From Microbacterium sp. GCS4 (lineage in GTDB: Bacteria > Actinomycetota > Actinomycetes > Actinomycetales > Microbacteriaceae): DNA of 64,000 nucleotides. Numbering within the stretch: the first letter of the stretch is position 1; each line of letters opens with the position of its first letter. A model generated the notes under the pieces. That model was not told the origin of the DNA and made no database searches. It saw only the letters and a list, made by a program, of their open reading frames with translations. Positions 53,485 to 63,134 of this stretch are shown piece after piece. The stretch lies in NCBI RefSeq assembly GCF_001262495.1, contig NZ_LGYE01000001.1, positions 1,116,001 through 1,180,000 of the forward strand. Direction: 5' to 3'. A program made the position numbers and the translations under genes.

Positions 53485-54333
53485 TCAGTCGGCCGAGGAG
53501 TCCCTTCGAGCCCGGGTCTGCGCGGCGCGTGTCGACAGGAGGTCGTCCGCGGGATAGCCGACCTCGGTGAGGGTCAGACCGCGCGCGGCGAGCACCTTGA
53601 ACTCGCTCGTGCGGGTGAGGGCATCGCGCAGCACCACGAGGTCGTCGACGCCGAGGCGGCCCTCCCCCACGGCCGCGCACGCTCCGACCAGGGCGCGCAC
53701 CATGCTGTGGCAGAAGGCATCGGCTTTGACCTCGGCCACGAGCACGCCCTCCGCATCCCGGCTCCATCGATAGTCGAGCAGAGTGCGGATGGTCGTCGCC
53801 TCCTCGCGCGGCTTGCAGTACGCGGCGAAGTCGTGCAGGCCGATGAGCGTCCGTGCCGCGGCGTCCATGGCCTCGGCGTCTAGGATGCCGCGATGGGTCG
53901 TCGTGTCGAGCCGGCGCAGCGGATCGTAACCCGATGTCGCGTCGGCGAGGCGGTAGCGATAACGGCGCCACACGGCCGAGAAGCGAGCGTCGAATCCCTC
54001 GGGCGCGATCGTCGTGCGCGTGACGGTGACGTCCGGGTAGGCGCCGAGCACACCGCGCATGCGCCCTGCGATCGACCCTGCGGGATCCTGGGCGGCGCGT
54101 CCGTGGCGGGATTCGATACGCCCCCATTGCCCGTCGTCCAGATCGACGTGCGCCACCTGCCCCTCGGCGTGCACCCCCGCATCCGTGCGTCCGGCGACGA
54201 CGAACTGCACCTCGGAGCCGACGATGCGTGCGAGCGCCGACTCGAGCGTGCCCTGCACCGTGCGGAGGGAGGGCTGCCTCGCCCACCCGCGGAAGTGGGT
54301 GCCGTCGTAGGCGATGTCGAGCCGGATGCGCAC
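53485..54333 (-). CDS. truA: tRNA pseudouridine synthase A
   Basis: The 282-residue enzyme makes pseudouridine at positions 38-40 of tRNAs. It starts RLDIAYDGTHFRGWARQ and carries the catalytic Asp51 in AGRTDAGVHAEGQVAH. The C-terminal half has YRYRLADATSGYDPLRR and the FAAYCKPREEATT segment. It is not linked to rplQ here. The upstream amino-acid permease ends 21 bases before it on the same strand. Confidence 0.96.
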   Translation of the reverse strand: MRIRLDIAYDGTHFRGWARQPSLRTVQGTLESALARIVGSEVQFVVAGRTDAGVHAEGQVAHVDLDDGQWGRIESRHGRAAQDPAGSIAGRMRGVLGAYPDVTVTRTTIAPEGFDARFSAVWRRYRYRLADATSGYDPLRRLDTTTHRGILDAEAMDAAARTLIGLHDFAAYCKPREEATTIRTLLDYRWSRDAEGVLVAEVKADAFCHSMVRALVGACAAVGEGRLGVDDLVVLRDALTRTSEFKVLAARGLTLTEVGYPADDLLSTRAAQTRARRDSSAD

Positions 54334-54354
54334 GACTCCAGCCTACGGGTGCGG

Positions 54355-55896
54355 TCAGACGCCGCCGTCGATCGAGCGGATCGCACCGGCGGGGTCGTCG
54401 GGCACCATGACCCCGGTGTCGCGATTGAGGCTCTCACCGCGGAAGAATCTCTTCGACCGCGGGAAGAGATACCAGAGGAACATGAGCACCAGACCGAACG
54501 CGAGCGAGCCGATGCCGATCACGAACGTGCCGCCGATGCCGAACAGCACTGTGTATCCGTAGTCGACATCCCACATGTCGATCGCCGACTGCACGAACGC
54601 GTAGGTGAGCATGAGACCGCCGAGCAGCGGGAACAGGCCCTTGAAGAAGAAGTCCCGAGCCGATCGGGTCAGATCCTTCCGGAAGTACCAGACGCAGGCG
54701 AATCCGGTGATCGCGTAGTAGAACGCGATCGCGAGCCCGAGCGAGAGGATCGAGTCCTGCAGGATGTTGTCGCTGATGAGCGTCATGCCGACGTAGTAGG
54801 CCGAGGCGACGACTCCCATGACGATCGTCGAGAACGAGGGCGTCTTGTACGTGGGGTGCACGTCCTTGAACTTCGCGGGCAGAGCCCGGTACACGCCCAT
54901 CGCGAGCGTTCCGCGCGCGGTCGGCAGGATCGTCGTCTGGGTCGAGGAGATCGCCGAGATGATGACCGACACGACCAGCACCCAACCGAACGGGCCGAGC
55001 AGTCCGTCCTTGATGGCGAGGAAGAAGTCGTCGGCGTTGGCCTCGTTGCCGAGCCCGGTGCCGCTCTCACCGAGGCCGGCATACATCATCGCGGCGATCG
55101 TGACCGCGACGTACGTGAACAGCAGGATGACGGTCGTGAGCAGGGCCGCGCGTCCCGGAATGCGCTTGGGGTCCTTGGTCTCCTCGTTGAGGGCGAGGCA
55201 CGTGTCCCAGCCCCAGTAGATGAACAGCGCGAGCAGGATCGCCTCGATGAACCCGGAGTAGTCGGTGAAGGCAAAGGGGTTCAACCATGCGATGTCGAAC
55301 GGCGTCGGGTTCGGAGCCGTGCCGCCGAAGAACTGCCAGAGCGCCGCGACGACGAAGATCGCGAGGGCCAGGTACTGGATGCCGAGCAGGATGTTCTGGA
55401 TGCGCTCGCCGATCTCGACGCCGCGCCAGCTGACCCAGGTCATCGCGGCGATGAAGAACACGGCGACGAGGATGATGCGCCAGTCGTTGTTCTCGAGGTC
55501 GAAGCCGATCAGCGACCAGAAGTAGACCGAGGCGATCTGCGCGAGGTTGGCGAGCACGACCATACCCGCGACCGCGACGCCCCAGCCGCCCATCCAGCCG
55601 ACCCACGGTCCGAAGGCCTTGGTACCCCAGGTGAAGGTCGTGCCGCAGTCGGGCACGGCGTTGTTCAGCTCGCGGTAGGCGAAGGCGATCAGGAGCATCG
55701 GGATGAACGCGATGATGAAAGCGATCGGCGCCTGAGCGCCCACGGCGAGCACGACGAAGCCGAGGGTCGCCACGAGCGAGTACACCGGGGCGGTGGAGGC
55801 GAGACCGATCACGGTCGATCCCCACAGTCCCAGTGAGCCGCTCGCGAGGCCCTTGCCGTCAGGTCGTTCCAGGTGGATGGGCGTCGTTGCTGCCAT
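54355..55896 (-). CDS. APC-family amino acid permease
   Basis: The 513-residue membrane protein has about 12 helices and the APC motifs ASTAPVYSLVATLGFVV, NAVPDCGTTFTWGTKAFGPW and GWDTCLALNEETKDPKRIPGR, broken at loops. It is a secondary amino-acid or polyamine transporter of the inner membrane; substrate unknown. The ATG at 55896 places the family N-terminus; an in-frame start 12 codons upstream is less likely. truA follows downstream on the same strand. Confidence 0.92.
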   Translation of the reverse strand: MAATTPIHLERPDGKGLASGSLGLWGSTVIGLASTAPVYSLVATLGFVVLAVGAQAPIAFIIAFIPMLLIAFAYRELNNAVPDCGTTFTWGTKAFGPWVGWMGGWGVAVAGMVVLANLAQIASVYFWSLIGFDLENNDWRIILVAVFFIAAMTWVSWRGVEIGERIQNILLGIQYLALAIFVVAALWQFFGGTAPNPTPFDIAWLNPFAFTDYSGFIEAILLALFIYWGWDTCLALNEETKDPKRIPGRAALLTTVILLFTYVAVTIAAMMYAGLGESGTGLGNEANADDFFLAIKDGLLGPFGWVLVVSVIISAISSTQTTILPTARGTLAMGVYRALPAKFKDVHPTYKTPSFSTIVMGVVASAYYVGMTLISDNILQDSILSLGLAIAFYYAITGFACVWYFRKDLTRSARDFFFKGLFPLLGGLMLTYAFVQSAIDMWDVDYGYTVLFGIGGTFVIGIGSLAFGLVLMFLWYLFPRSKRFFRGESLNRDTGVMVPDDPAGAIRSIDGGV

Positions 55897-55995
55897 GCTC
55901 AGAAGATACGACTTCCACGCATCTCGCGTCAATCGTTTTCTTCGACCGATGGATTTCGCAATCCAGAAGGGGTGTCATCGACGGATTCCGTCGGA

Positions 55996-56361
55996 TCACT
56001 CGCGACCCAGCATCCCGTCCGCATGATCCGCGACCCACTCCACCAGCGGCAGCATCCGCTCCATCAGATCGCGGCCGAGGGGGGTGAGGCTGTACTCGAC
56101 GTGCGGCGGCACCGTCGGGAAGGACTCCCGATGCACGAGTCCGTCGTCGGCGAGCGTGCGGAGGGTCGAGGCGAGCATCTTCTCGCTGATGCCCCCGACC
56201 TCGCGTCGAAGCTCCCCCCAGCGTCGTGTGCCGTCGGAGAGGCTCGACAGGACGAGCACGCCCCACTTGCTCATGACGTGATCGAGGATCACGCGCGTGC
56301 CGCAGCCGGGTTCGAAGACCTGCGGCGTGGATTCCTTTATCTGCGCAAAACTCACCGTCAC
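55996..56361 (-). CDS. HxlR-family transcriptional regulator
   Basis: The 121-residue winged-helix protein has the HxlR core: CGTRVILDHVMSKWGVLVLSSL, then RRWGELRREVGGISEKML and a wing VHRESFPTVPPHVEYSLTPLG. The single cysteine near residue 20 in the GCGTR segment is the usual redox-sensing position. It is divergent from a QorB-like reductase, the typical YtfH/QorR-QorB arrangement, and probably represses both. The GTG at 56361 has AAGG upstream. Confidence 0.92.
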   Translation of the reverse strand: MTVSFAQIKESTPQVFEPGCGTRVILDHVMSKWGVLVLSSLSDGTRRWGELRREVGGISEKMLASTLRTLADDGLVHRESFPTVPPHVEYSLTPLGRDLMERMLPLVEWVADHADGMLGRE

Positions 56362-56365
56362 GTAT

Positions 56366-56388
56366 GTACCTTACTTTAAAGTGGGTAC
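56366..56388. promoter_or_regulatory. Palindromic operator between hxlR-type gene and QorB-like gene
   Basis: A 23-base near-palindrome has outer GTACC/GGTAC arms and a perfect ACTTTAAAGT centre. It abuts the regulator start and lies 68 bases before the reductase, as in redox-controlled HxlR systems. Confidence 0.7.
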
Positions 56389-56455
56389 CGCCGGTTCGGA
56401 ATGTTCGAACACCGACACGTGGTTGTGCGGGATGTCACCAACGAAAGGACACCCC

Positions 56456-57301
56456 ATGACCATCCTCGTCACCGGCGCGACCGGCCAGCTCGGACGCCTC
56501 GTCATCCAGAGTCTCCTCGAGCGCGGCGTCGACGCGCAGTCGATCGTGGCGGGCGCTCGCGATGTCGCGAAGGCAGAGGACCTCGGCGTCCGCGTGGCCC
56601 GCCTGGACTACACCGACCCCGCTTCCATCGCCTCAGCTCTCGAGGGCATCGACACCGTGCTCTTGATCTCCGGCTCCGAGGTCGGGCAGCGCACCGCGCA
56701 GCACACGGCCGTGATCGACGCGGCGAAGACCGCAGGCGTCACGAAGTTCGTCTACACGAGCGCCCCGAAGGCGACGACGAGCGATCTCGTGCTCGCCCCC
56801 GAGCACAAGGCGACCGAGGAGGCCATCGCCGCGTCGGGCCTGCCCGCCGTGATCCTCCGCAACAACTGGTACACCGAGAACTACGCCGCCGACGTCGCAC
56901 GGGCGGCCGAGACCGGCGTGCTGGCCGCCGGTGCGGGCGGCGGCCGCGTCGCCTCGGCCAGCCGCAAGGACTTCGCGGAGGCCGCGGCCGTCGTGCTCAC
57001 GGAGGACGGCCACATCGGCCGCACGTACGAGCTGGGCGGCGACGTCGCTTGGACCTACGAGGATCTCGCCGCGGCGATCGCCGAGATCTCGGGGCGTGAG
57101 GTCGAGTACCGCCGTCTCGCGGTCGACGAGCAGCTCGCCGCCCTCCAGGCAGCGGGCCTCGACGAGGGCACCGCCGGATTCGTCGCAGCCCTGGACGCCG
57201 GGATCGCGGCCGGTGCGCTCGCCGAGACGGACGGCACTCTCGCGCGCCTCATCGGTCGTCCGACCACGCCGCTCCTCGACGGGCTGCGCGCCGTCGCCTG
57301 A
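56456..57301 (+). CDS. NAD(P)H-dependent quinone reductase-like SDR (QorB type)
   Basis: The 281-residue protein is an atypical short-chain dehydrogenase of the NmrA/QorB type with the nucleotide motif VTGATGQLG at 5-13. The segments FVYTSAPKA and VILRNNWYTENY are close to known QorB enzymes. It would reduce quinones with NADPH and protect against oxidative stress. The ATG at 56456 has GAAAGGA upstream. It is divergent from the HxlR regulator. Confidence 0.9.
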   Translation: MTILVTGATGQLGRLVIQSLLERGVDAQSIVAGARDVAKAEDLGVRVARLDYTDPASIASALEGIDTVLLISGSEVGQRTAQHTAVIDAAKTAGVTKFVYTSAPKATTSDLVLAPEHKATEEAIAASGLPAVILRNNWYTENYAADVARAAETGVLAAGAGGGRVASASRKDFAEAAAVVLTEDGHIGRTYELGGDVAWTYEDLAAAIAEISGREVEYRRLAVDEQLAALQAAGLDEGTAGFVAALDAGIAAGALAETDGTLARLIGRPTTPLLDGLRAVA

Positions 57302-57316
57302 TCCGGAGAACGGATG

Positions 57317-57357
57317 CCGACGGGCATCGGCCCCGAACGGGGGTCGGTGCCCGTCGG
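57317..57357. terminator. Terminator between convergent genes
   Basis: An 18-base stem (57317-57334 with 57340-57357, two G-U pairs) with a five-base loop separates the QorB-like gene from the convergent Asp23-type gene. Confidence 0.8.
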
Positions 57358-57386
57358 CCGCCACATCGCCGGAGACCGGCGCCCGC

Positions 57387-57740
57387 TCAGGGCGCGGTCG
57401 CCTCGCGCGGGTGCACGTAGGCGATGGTGAGGACGATGGTCGCGGCCTCCACGGCCTCGGCGGCGAGCGCCTCGGTGATCGCCGTGCGCACCGCGTCGAG
57501 GACGTCGATCGCGCGCACGGAGTACTCGACCCCCAGCGACGCCTCGACCCGCACTCCGTCCCCGGCGAGGGTCACGGCGACGAGCGACTCGTCCGCGCCG
57601 ACCACACCGAGAGCGATGGCCCCTTCCCCGACGAGATTCGAGACCAGAGATCCTGCACGATAGACGTTCCGGACTCCTGGCGTCGCGAGCACCACCGCCT
57701 CGATCCGTGCGGCGATCCCTTCGGGCACCGTCATGCTCAT
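57387..57740 (-). CDS. Small Asp23-like protein
   Basis: The 117-residue protein has the beta-alpha pattern of the Asp23/Gls24 fold: an opening VPEGIAARIEAVVLATPGVRNVY, then VRVEASLGVEYSVRAIDVLDAV. It lacks a membrane segment. It is the last gene of the sigma/Asp23 operon and its ATG overlaps the previous stop by four bases. Probable partner of the other two Asp23-type proteins in envelope stress; exact role unknown. Confidence 0.78.
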   Translation of the reverse strand: MSMTVPEGIAARIEAVVLATPGVRNVYRAGSLVSNLVGEGAIALGVVGADESLVAVTLAGDGVRVEASLGVEYSVRAIDVLDAVRTAITEALAAEAVEAATIVLTIAYVHPREATAP

Positions 57741-58357
57741 GGCGTCTCCTCCGTCCGACGACTGACTCTCTGCACGTCCCTGACTCGCACGTCGATCCCG
57801 GCGACGACGAGGTCGGTGTGCCGATGCAGCCGATCGGCTACCTCCGCGCGCAGGCCTTCGACGGCATCCGGGATGGAGGTGCCGTAGAACACGTTGACGT
57901 CGATCCTGATCCGCACCGGCGCACCGGGGACCATGACGTCGCCATCGAGAGCCGCGTGCCCGACGAGGATCCCGGCGACGGCGTTCTCCGCCGATCGGAT
58001 GAGCCCGCGCACGGCGCCCTCGGTGATCCCGAGGTCGACGGAGTCGTCAGGTTCGCCGAACGGGATGCGACGCCCGGCGCGGGCATCCAGCGCGATCCCG
58101 CTGAGGATGCGGTCGACCCAGCTGTCGTCGACCTCGGGCATCGCCGCAGCGTCGGCGTCGATGAGCTCGCCGCCGAGGCCGTGCAGGCGCTCGAGGGCGT
58201 CCAGCGCGAGCTGGCATCCCGCCGACCCTTCGATCGACGGGTCGATCGGGAGGCGTCCCGCCTCGAGATAGTCGGTCAGCTCGTCGATGGTGTGGCCGTC
58301 GAGATCGCTCGGCTCGAAGCCCAGCCGACCCGTGTCGGGGGTGCCGTTCTCGGTCAT
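57737..58357 (-). CDS. Asp23-like protein with N-terminal extension, possible anti-sigma factor
   Basis: The 206-residue protein has a helical N-terminal part (about 1-95) containing SAGCQLALDALERL, followed by an Asp23-like domain (about 95-195) with ITEGAVRGLIRSAENAV and VRIRIDVNVFYG. The N-terminal part resembles zinc-finger-like anti-sigma regions only loosely. The ATG at 58357 overlaps the sigma-factor stop by four bases and has GGAGG seven bases upstream. Its coupling to an ECF sigma gene makes an anti-sigma role plausible, which is inference. Confidence 0.8.
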   Translation of the reverse strand: MTENGTPDTGRLGFEPSDLDGHTIDELTDYLEAGRLPIDPSIEGSAGCQLALDALERLHGLGGELIDADAAAMPEVDDSWVDRILSGIALDARAGRRIPFGEPDDSVDLGITEGAVRGLIRSAENAVAGILVGHAALDGDVMVPGAPVRIRIDVNVFYGTSIPDAVEGLRAEVADRLHRHTDLVVAGIDVRVRDVQRVSRRTEETP

Positions 58358-58920
58358 CGCCACGCCTCCATCCGTACGATCATGAACTTCCTCGCTCTTG
58401 CGAGCAGCCCCCTTGCGGTCGACACCGAGATGTCGAGCTCCTCGGCGATCTCGTCATACGAGTAGCCGCCCATCTCGCGGAGCACCCAGCACTCGCGCTG
58501 GGCAGCGGGAAGCTCCTGAAGCGCGGCACCGAGTGCTGCGATTCCCGCTCGGGCCTCGGCCACTCGCGCCGGCGAGTCCCTGGTCGGGGCGGCCTGCTCC
58601 ATCTCATCGACGTCGACGGTCGGGCGCAGAGCACGGATCCGGTCGATGGCCTTGCGACTCACGATCCGCATCAGCCAGCTCTTGACCCTCGCGGGATCGT
58701 CGAGCTCCGAGAACCGCTGCCACGCGGTGACGAACGTCTCCTGCACGATGTCGTCGACATCGGCGGAGGCGTTCAGCATCCGCTGCGTGTAGGCGCGCAT
58801 CATCGGCGTGTACCGCCGGACCAGCACCGCGAAGGCGCCGACGTCGCCGTCCATCGCCCGTCCGGCGACGATCCGATCGTCCGCCTGCTCGAGAGCCGAG
58901 CGAAATCTCTCCCCGACCAC
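58354..58920 (-). CDS. ECF RNA polymerase sigma factor
   Basis: The 188-residue sigma factor has region 2 (FAVLVRRYTPMMRAYTQRML, DVDDIVQETFVTAWQR) and region 4 (LQELPAAQRECWVLRE, YDEIAEELDISVSTARGLLARAR). Its length is typical of ECF factors. The GTG at 58920 follows AAGGGG. It lies downstream of an Asp23-family gene and upstream of two Asp23-like genes, so it probably drives this envelope-stress group. Confidence 0.93.
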   Translation of the reverse strand: MVGERFRSALEQADDRIVAGRAMDGDVGAFAVLVRRYTPMMRAYTQRMLNASADVDDIVQETFVTAWQRFSELDDPARVKSWLMRIVSRKAIDRIRALRPTVDVDEMEQAAPTRDSPARVAEARAGIAALGAALQELPAAQRECWVLREMGGYSYDEIAEELDISVSTARGLLARARKFMIVRMEAWR

Positions 58921-59041
58921 CTGGCGATTCCCCTTTCCCGCTGTCCTGAGAGATTCGGAGCGATGCCGTCATCGGATGGGGTATGCAGTCCGATCCAGAC
59001 GGTCGTCATCGGCTCCGATCCGGCCATGTCGTCGTCGCCGA

Positions 59042-59494
59042 TCAGCCGACCCGCGCCTCCGACACGACCTCGACCTCGGTCTCGGCATCGTCGGCGGGGA
59101 TGTGGACGTCGTTGATCGTCACGTTGACCTCGACCGCGGCCTTGCCGACGTATTCGCTCATGGCGAGGGAGATCGCGGTGCGGACGTCCTCGGCGACCTT
59201 CTGCAGGGAGGCGGGGTATTCGGCCACGATCGTGACGTCGACGGCCACCTGGGTCTCGCCGACCTCGACGCGGACGCCCTGGGTCAGGTCGGTGGAGTTG
59301 AGGGCGTCGCGGATCGCCCCGACCGCGCGTGCGGCTCCGCCGCCCAGCGCGTGCACGCCCGGGACCTCGCGGGCGGCGATGCCGGCGATCTTGGCGACGA
59401 CGCCGTCTTCGATGATGGTCGCGCCGGTCGACGCGGGGCCAGTCCCCGTGGAGACCTGGACCTCGGGCCGGGTTCCGGTGTTCGCGTTCGCCAT
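59042..59494 (-). CDS. Asp23/Gls24-family envelope stress protein
   Basis: The 150-residue protein has the Asp23 core: TIIEDGVVAKIAGIAAREVPGVHAL, here in two parts, then VRVEVGETQVAVDVTIVAEY and NVTINDVHI. It has no membrane segment of its own. In Gram-positives Asp23 is held at the membrane by AmaP-type proteins; no such gene is seen in the cluster. The ATG at 59494 has AAGGAG upstream. It is the first gene of the leftward sigma/Asp23 group, with a 121-base gap to the sigma gene. Confidence 0.9.
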   Translation of the reverse strand: MANANTGTRPEVQVSTGTGPASTGATIIEDGVVAKIAGIAAREVPGVHALGGGAARAVGAIRDALNSTDLTQGVRVEVGETQVAVDVTIVAEYPASLQKVAEDVRTAISLAMSEYVGKAAVEVNVTINDVHIPADDAETEVEVVSEARVG

Positions 59495-59611
59495 GATGTG
59501 CTCCTTCGTCTGTGGGGACTCCGTGTGGAGTGGTCGCCGGATGGGCGACACACCCCTAAGACGGATGCTACGAACGATTCGTCACAGATTCGTCGAGAAG
59601 TTCTCTCACAG

Positions 59612-59644
59612 TGCACTCCAAGGTGCAGAGTGCAAACTTGCACT
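59612..59644. promoter_or_regulatory. Two TGCAC/GTGCA palindromes before the TetR gene
   Basis: AGTGCAA-AC-TTGCACT (59629-59644) is a perfect palindrome apart from its two central bases. A second, looser site TGCAC-N6-GTGCA lies at 59612-59627. Both are directly upstream of the regulator ATG at 59647, the usual place for TetR autorepression. Confidence 0.6.
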
Positions 59645-59646
59645 TC

Positions 59647-60258
59647 ATGAGCGACAGTGCAGATTCACTGCGGGAGCAGCGTAAGCGGGAGACCTCCCGC
59701 GCCCTCACCGACACCGCCCGACGGCTGACGTCCGAGCAGGGGTTCGCGGGCTTCACGATCGAGGAGCTGTGCTCCGAGGTCGGAGTGTCCCGCCGCACCT
59801 TCTTCAATTACTTCGAGAGCAAGGAGAACGCCGTCTTCGGATTCGCCGCCACCGAGCCACGGCAGGAAGAGCTCGAGCACGTGTTCGAGACCGGAACCGG
59901 CGACCTCCTCGACGATTTCGTCGCGCTCACGATCGCCCGATTCGAGCTCTTCAATCCGATCGACGACGCCCGCGCCCTCCTCGCCGTGATCGAGCAGGAG
60001 CCCAAGCTCATCAAAGCGGCGTTCGAACAGCTCGCGAAGAACGAACGACGTGACCGCGACCTCATCCTGCGACGCCTCGGCGACGACGCGGACAGCGAGA
60101 TCCGCGCGGAGGTCCTCGTGTACACGGTCGGCGCCCTCATGCGTCTGAGCATGGACCAGCTCCTGAATCACCACTCCGCCGACGCCTTCGGCGCCCTCGT
60201 GCTGCACCGCCTCAAGGCCACCCGCGCCCTGTTCACCCCCACCCAGAAAGCCGACTGA
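59647..60258 (+). CDS. TetR-family transcriptional regulator
   Basis: The 203-residue protein has a TetR helix-turn-helix (about 28-60: FTIEELCSEVGVSRRTFFNYF) and a helical ligand-binding domain. It sits immediately upstream of, and in one transcript with, an MFS drug exporter (stop and start adjacent), so it likely represses that exporter and is released by its substrate. The ATG at 59647 matches the usual N-terminus; a start 12 codons upstream lies inside the operator. Confidence 0.92.
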   Translation: MSDSADSLREQRKRETSRALTDTARRLTSEQGFAGFTIEELCSEVGVSRRTFFNYFESKENAVFGFAATEPRQEELEHVFETGTGDLLDDFVALTIARFELFNPIDDARALLAVIEQEPKLIKAAFEQLAKNERRDRDLILRRLGDDADSEIRAEVLVYTVGALMRLSMDQLLNHHSADAFGALVLHRLKATRALFTPTQKAD

Positions 60259-61935
<1,677 letters not shown>

Positions 61936-61945
61936 CACGCGGCGG

Positions 61946-61975
61946 GCGGGTCCGTCCTCCCAGGGCCGGACCCGC
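61946..61975. terminator. Terminator between convergent genes
   Basis: A nine-base stem GCGGGTCCG/CGGACCCGC (61946-61954 with 61967-61975) with a 12-base loop lies 11 bases after the MFS stop and before the convergent small acidic gene. Confidence 0.6.
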
Positions 61976-61989
61976 TCGACATGCCCCAT

Positions 61990-62163
61990 TCAGGGCAGAT
62001 CGGAGAGATCCACGTCCTCCTCGTCACCCTCGTCGTCCGTGGTCTGCTCGGGACCCGGGGTGGCCTCATCGGGATCCGGAGCGGGGTCGTTCGTCACGAA
62101 GTCCGCGTCGACTCCCGTCGCGTCGATTCCGGCGTCGCCGTCGGGCATCTGCGGGTCTGACAT
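61990..62163 (-). CDS. Small acidic protein of unknown function
   Basis: The 57-residue protein is strongly acidic (Asp and Glu dominate from residue 8 onward), with Pro and Gly, and no membrane helix. It ends DVDLSDLP. The ATG at 62163 has GGGAGCG upstream. Codon use follows the genome style, with third-position GC in most codons, which supports coding. No family is recognised; it is likely intrinsically disordered. Confidence 0.6.
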   Translation of the reverse strand: MSDPQMPDGDAGIDATGVDADFVTNDPAPDPDEATPGPEQTTDDEGDEEDVDLSDLP

Positions 62164-62195
62164 GATCGCTCCCATCGTCGGTGTACAGGAGGACC

Positions 62196-62225
62196 ATCGT
62201 CGGACGGCCGCCGCCGACCGACGAT
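62196..62225 (-). terminator. Possible hairpin after the SDR gene
   Basis: Arms ATCGTCGG (62196-62203) and CCGACGAT (62218-62225) enclose a 14-base GC-rich loop, 17 bases past the SDR stop on the minus strand. Confidence 0.45.
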
Positions 62226-62241
62226 CCCCTTGACAGTCCGG

Positions 62242-63033
62242 TCAGAGGATGCCGGTGAGCACTCCCCCGTCGGCGCGGAGAGTCGCGCCGTTGGTCGCCG
62301 AGGCCCGCGGGCTCGCGAGATAAGCCACGAGATTCGCGATCTCCGACGGCTCGAGGAACCGCTCGATGAGGGTCGTCGCGTTCTGGCCGATGATCGCGTC
62401 GCGCATCGCCCCGGCGGACATCGACTGCGCCGCGGCGACCGCCGCGACGCTCGCGGCGACACCCTCCGAGTAAGTCGGGCCGCCGAGCACGGTGTTCACG
62501 GTCACGGCGGTGCCGCGCGTGAGCTTCGCGAGCCCGTTGCCCAGCGCCATCATCGCCGCCTTGGTCGTGCCGTAGTGGATCATGTCGCGCGGCACGTTGA
62601 CGCCTGACTCGCTGCTGACGAACACCACTCGTCCCCAGCCGCGCTCGATCATGCCCGGCAGAGCATGACGGGAGAGTCGGACGCCGCTCAGGACGTTGAC
62701 CTCGAAGTAGCGCATCCACTCCTCGTCGCCGATCTGCGCGAACTCGGCCAGGCCGAACAGCCCGACGTTGTTCACGAGGATGTCGGTGTCGCCGAGAGCA
62801 TCGACGAGGCGGTCGACCTCATCAGCGCGGGCGAAGTCCGCAGCGATCCCCGACACCTCGGCACCCGCGTGCGCCTGCCGCAGCCGCGACACCGCGTCGT
62901 CGACCCGCGCCGGGTCTCGCCCGTTGAGCGTCACGCTGGCGCCTTCTGCCGCGAGCGCCGACGCCACGGCGTACCCGATCCCCTGGGTCGATCCGCTGAC
63001 GAAGGCCGTCCTCCCCTGGAGTCCGAGGTCCAT
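62242..63033 (-). CDS. Short-chain dehydrogenase/reductase
   Basis: The 263-residue protein is a classical SDR: cofactor motif VSGSTQGIG (12-20), NNVG (88-91), catalytic Ser140 in SSESG, and Tyr154/Lys158 in YGTTK. The Arg in NGRD (position 39) suggests NADP use. Substrate unknown. The ATG at 63033 has GGGAG upstream. It is divergent from a MarR regulator with two palindromic sites between them, so MarR-controlled expression is likely. Confidence 0.92.
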   Translation of the reverse strand: MDLGLQGRTAFVSGSTQGIGYAVASALAAEGASVTLNGRDPARVDDAVSRLRQAHAGAEVSGIAADFARADEVDRLVDALGDTDILVNNVGLFGLAEFAQIGDEEWMRYFEVNVLSGVRLSRHALPGMIERGWGRVVFVSSESGVNVPRDMIHYGTTKAAMMALGNGLAKLTRGTAVTVNTVLGGPTYSEGVAASVAAVAAAQSMSAGAMRDAIIGQNATTLIERFLEPSEIANLVAYLASPRASATNGATLRADGGVLTGIL

Positions 63034-63070
63034 GTCCACTCCCGTCTTCGACGTATCGCACGTCGACATC

Positions 63071-63120
63071 ACTTGCTTGAGCAAGCGACGCTACGCTCAA
63101 TGACTTGCTCGCGCAAGTCA
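63071..63120. promoter_or_regulatory. Two CTTGC-N4-GCAAG operators between SDR and MarR genes
   Basis: Site 1 is CTTGC-TTGA-GCAAG at 63072-63085. Site 2 is TGACTTGC-TCGC-GCAAGTCA at 63101-63120, a perfect eight-base inverted repeat. Centres are 32 bases apart, about three helical turns. They share the same core and spacing, as expected for MarR dimers acting on both divergent promoters. Confidence 0.75.
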
Positions 63121-63134
63121 TTTAGGCTGGAGCC

